From Leptotrichia sp. oral taxon 215 (GTDB lineage Bacteria; Fusobacteriota; Fusobacteriia; Fusobacteriales; Leptotrichiaceae): a stretch of DNA of 8,749 bases. The notes under the pieces were generated by a model that saw only the letters and a list, made by a program, of their open reading frames with translations, did not search any database and was not told the origin of the DNA. This document shows positions 7,976 to 8,749 of the stretch, in pieces (positions within the stretch are counted from its first letter, which is position 1; every line of letters starts with the position of its first letter). The position numbers and the translations under genes are program-made. The DNA is taken from contig CAJPML010000026.1 in the NCBI GenBank assembly GCA_905371725.1, forward strand, positions 1-8,749, in the 5' to 3' direction.

Positions 7976-7988
7976 CAGTTATAATACA

Positions 7989-8723
7989 ATGGGTAGAAAG
8001 ATTAATATAGAAGCTGATAGTTTAAAAAAAATATATAAAAACAGGGAAGTTGTGAAAAATGTCAGCTTAAGCATGGAAAAAGGTGAAGTTGTAGGACTTC
8101 TTGGACCAAATGGAGCAGGAAAGACAACTACATTTTACATGATAACAGGAATTGTAAAACCTAACAATGGTAGAGTAATGTACAATGGAGAAGACATTAC
8201 AAATTTTCCTATGTATAAAAGAGCAAGAATGGGACTGGGGTATTTACCTCAGGAAGCATCAGTGTTTAGAAATCTTACTGTTGAGGAAAATATAGTTTCG
8301 GTTCTGGAAATGAGAGGGATTCCTAAAAAAGAAAGAATGGAAACAATGAACAGCCTCATAGAAGAATTTAAACTTTCTCACGTGGCAAAAAGTTTAGGAT
8401 ATGCTCTTTCAGGAGGAGAAAGAAGAAGGGTGGAAATTGCAAGAACAATTTCTACGAATCCTGATTTCATTCTTTTGGATGAGCCTTTTGCAGGGGTTGA
8501 CCCTATTGCGGTTGAGGATATTCAGAATATAATAATGCAGTTAAAGGAAAGAGGTCTTGGAATTCTCATAACAGATCATAACGTAAGGGAAACATTGAGA
8601 ATAACTGAAAGAGCCTACATTATGGCTGAAGGTACTATACTGATTGCAGGTTCAGGAAAGGAAATTGCAAATAATGAAACTGCAAGAAGAGTTTATTTAG
8701 GGGATAATTTTAAATTAGACTAG
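7989..8723 (+). CDS. lptB: LPS export ABC transporter ATP-binding protein LptB
   Basis: Cytoplasmic ATPase of the LptB2FG complex, which extracts lipopolysaccharide from the inner membrane and pushes it onto the LptC/LptA bridge. The protein has 244 residues, the normal family length. Visible motifs are Walker [10 protein letters not shown] (39-47), Q-loop Gln88 in GYLPQE, signature LSGGERRR (140-147), Walker B ILLDEP with D164 and catalytic E165, D-loop AGVD (168-171) and switch His197 in [11 protein letters not shown]. The segment after Walker A (FYMITGIV) and the tail ending in YLGDNF are characteristic of LptB as opposed to the related amino-acid (LivF) ATPases. It follows the LptC/A-like gene after 48 bp with no terminator between, so they are probably cotranscribed. 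The permease genes lptF and lptG are not in view. Confidence 0.97.
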   Translation: MGRKINIEADSLKKIYKNREVVKNVSLSMEKGEVVGLLGPNGAGKTTTFYMITGIVKPNNGRVMYNGEDITNFPMYKRARMGLGYLPQEASVFRNLTVEENIVSVLEMRGIPKKERMETMNSLIEEFKLSHVAKSLGYALSGGERRRVEIARTISTNPDFILLDEPFAGVDPIAVEDIQNIIMQLKERGLGILITDHNVRETLRITERAYIMAEGTILIAGSGKEIANNETARRVYLGDNFKLD

Positions 8724-8749
8724 AAATTGATTAATAATAAAGAAATAAT
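8724..8749. other. Downstream noncoding tail to the window edge
   Basis: These 26 bases are almost entirely A and T. I see neither a hairpin with a T-tract nor a start codon with a ribosome binding site, so the end of the operon cannot be placed from this window. Confidence 0.5.

Noticed and set aside
7980..7985. TATAAT as the -10 of an lptB promoter
   Set aside because: Transcription would begin at or just after the ATG at 7989, and no -35 match exists 17 bp upstream (TTGCCA at 7945-7950 is too far away).

Overview
The window is AT-rich, densely coding, and has every gene on the + strand. It reads as a chromosomal segment of a low-GC diderm (LPS-bearing) bacterium. The lysine- and glutamate-rich proteins, AGGAG-type ribosome binding sites, and a complete MutS beside lipopolysaccharide-export genes fit Fusobacteriota best, probably the Leptotrichia/Sebaldella/Streptobacillus group. 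That placement is inferred from protein style and context, not from a marker-gene comparison.

Layout: (1) nt 1-2849 hold the 3' part of a large gene for a superfamily I (COG1112-like) helicase with a C-terminal Vsr/MTES_1575-like nuclease domain. The frame is open to the left edge, and the Walker A motif expected in this family is not in the visible part, so the gene starts upstream. (2) nt 2850-2937 are an 88-bp intergenic gap with a near-consensus sigma70 promoter (TTGAAA, 17 bp, TGaTATACT) and a good ribosome binding site. (3) nt 2938-5565 encode a full-length MutS. (4) nt 5565-7940 encode a 791-residue membrane-anchored LptC/LptA-like (OstA-type) protein, overlapping mutS by one base. It contains a run of exact 29-residue repeats and ends in bacterial Ig-like segments. 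(5) nt 7989-8723 encode LptB, the ATPase of the LPS-export ABC transporter. The last 26 bp carry nothing recognisable.

How they work together: mutS, the LptC/A-like gene and lptB look like one transcription unit driven from the promoter at 2870-2898. MutS does mismatch recognition in the cytoplasm. LptB powers extraction of LPS from the inner membrane, and the long repeat protein would carry LPS across the periplasm. The two functions appear to be linked by position and translation, not by pathway. The helicase-nuclease ahead of them is probably a separate unit of defence or nucleic-acid-processing type.

The most unusual item is the 791-residue Lpt protein. It appears to merge LptC-like anchoring and an extended LptA-like bridge in one chain, with extra Ig-like domains at the end that should reach the outer membrane. 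I see no CRISPR array, tRNA, rRNA, insertion sequence or convincing intrinsic terminator. No gene-free stretch exceeds 90 bp.
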